The notes beneath the pieces were generated by a model. It ran no database searches. It was not told where the DNA came from and saw only the letters and a program-made list of their open reading frames with translations. A stretch of DNA of 6,383 bases from the NCBI GenBank assembly GCA_945983195.1, contig CAMFSS010000125.1:1-6383 (forward strand), in the 5' to 3' direction. The DNA is from an uncultured Prevotellaceae bacterium (GTDB taxonomy: Bacteria > Bacteroidota > Bacteroidia > Bacteroidales > Muribaculaceae). The position numbers were made by a program, and so were the translations under genes. Of the stretch, positions 5,839 through 6,383 are shown in pieces; position 1 is the first letter of the stretch, and each line of letters opens with the position of its first letter.

Positions 5839-6383
5839 ATGAAAACTTTGAAGTTTTATATCCTCATTGTTGTGTCGTTTTGTGCATTGCAGGGGTTGGC
5901 GCAATGGCCTATCGTACGCAATTTCCCCACCGACGAATTTGGCGGCGGCACTCAGACGTGGAGCATCTCGCAGCTCGACGATGAGCGTATGCTGTTTGGC
6001 AACAACAGCGGATTGTTGATTTTCGACGGCAATTCATGGCAGGTGCATAAGGTGGAAAACGAATCGATGGTCTATGCCACTTTCTACGACCACGACTCGC
6101 GTAGAATCTATGTCGGGGCACAGAATGAGTTCGGCTATTTCTATTTCGACAAATATGGGGCATTGCGCTACAACAAGCTGTCGCAAAAACTGCCCGAAGA
6201 TTGCAGCAATTTCAGCGAAATTTGGCGTATTCATAAAGTCTATTCAGCGATAATCTTCGAGTCGAAAAACTATGTGTTTATCATTACTCCGGAGGGCGAT
6301 ATCGAGACGCGCAGCATAAGTGAGCGCATTGAGCATTGTGCCATTATCGACGGCAAGATGATAATTGCGTGCCGTGAGCATAT
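5839..6383 (+). CDS. Periplasmic beta-propeller sensor/regulator of the PUL, N-terminal 181 residues (C-terminus beyond window)
   Basis: The frame is open from ATG 5839 to the right edge. Residues 1-21 form a signal peptide or signal anchor (MKTLKFYILIVVSFCALQGLA), with a likely cleavage before Gln22. The mature part begins WPIVRNFPTDEFGGGTQTWS, then MLFGNNSGLLIFDGNSW (51-67) and RRIYVGAQNEFGYFYFD (88-104). These are two-component-regulator propeller repeats of the kind found at the start of SusR-like proteins with a periplasmic propeller, a Y_Y_Y domain, one membrane helix and a cytoplasmic LuxR-type HTH. Hybrid two-component sensors also carry such repeats, but their first repeat usually reads more like LSSNTV...FGT.DGLNRYDG, so I favour the SusR/LuxR-like type. 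It is divergent from susC across 311 bases, the usual place for a dedicated PUL regulator. Its ligand would be an oligosaccharide released from the imported glycan. The output domain cannot be seen, so the regulator class remains an inference. Confidence 0.75.
   Translation, partial: MKTLKFYILIVVSFCALQGLAQWPIVRNFPTDEFGGGTQTWSISQLDDERMLFGNNSGLLIFDGNSWQVHKVENESMVYATFYDHDSRRIYVGAQNEFGYFYFDKYGALRYNKLSQKLPEDCSNFSEIWRIHKVYSAIIFESKNYVFIITPEGDIETRSISERIEHCAIIDGKMIIACREH

Noticed and set aside
1..6383. tRNA, rRNA, CRISPR array, insertion sequence or integrase site
   Set aside because: Reading both strands I saw no repeat array, no transposase or recombinase motif, no terminal inverted repeats and no tRNA-like cloverleaf.

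Overview
The window looks like one end of a polysaccharide utilization locus (PUL) from a Bacteroidota bacterium, most likely order Bacteroidales. The evidence is a SusC/SusD pair, a third surface-protein gene behind it, a divergent periplasmic-sensor-type regulator, and Bacteroides-style promoter boxes (TTTG about 20 bases upstream of TAnnTTTG). AT-rich intergenic DNA sits between more GC-rich genes, and there is no clear Shine-Dalgarno sequence before any start. A gut lineage such as Muribaculaceae or Prevotellaceae would fit, but the sequence alone does not fix the family.

Layout. On the minus strand, transcribed from right to left, are susC (5527 to 2330), susD (2303 to 783) and a PKD-like putative glycan-binding protein (750 to the left edge, C-terminus cut off). 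The gaps are only 26 and 32 bases, so they form one operon. A 311-base AT-rich region (5528-5838) separates this operon from a plus-strand gene that starts at 5839 and runs off the right edge. That gene encodes a secreted or periplasmic-facing beta-propeller protein resembling the sensor half of PUL regulators. The intergenic region holds a well-matched promoter for each direction. It also holds a striking set of AACTCAC half-sites (two direct copies 11 bases apart plus one inverted copy), lying just upstream of the susC promoter where an activator would bind.

How the parts would work together. The SusD lipoprotein and SusC TonB-dependent channel would capture and import oligosaccharides across the outer membrane. 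The third protein would help bind glycan at the surface. The divergent propeller protein would sense a breakdown product and switch on the operon.

Two things are out of order. susC carries a single in-frame amber codon (4733-4735) at the plug/barrel junction, with the reading frame otherwise intact for about 1065 codons. The third protein has a signal-peptide-like N-terminus but no lipobox cysteine (Ile22 where Cys would be expected). Together they suggest a recently inactivated or decaying locus, unless one or both are sequencing or assembly errors. No mobile element, RNA gene or CRISPR array was seen, and nothing here is clearly a new kind of system.
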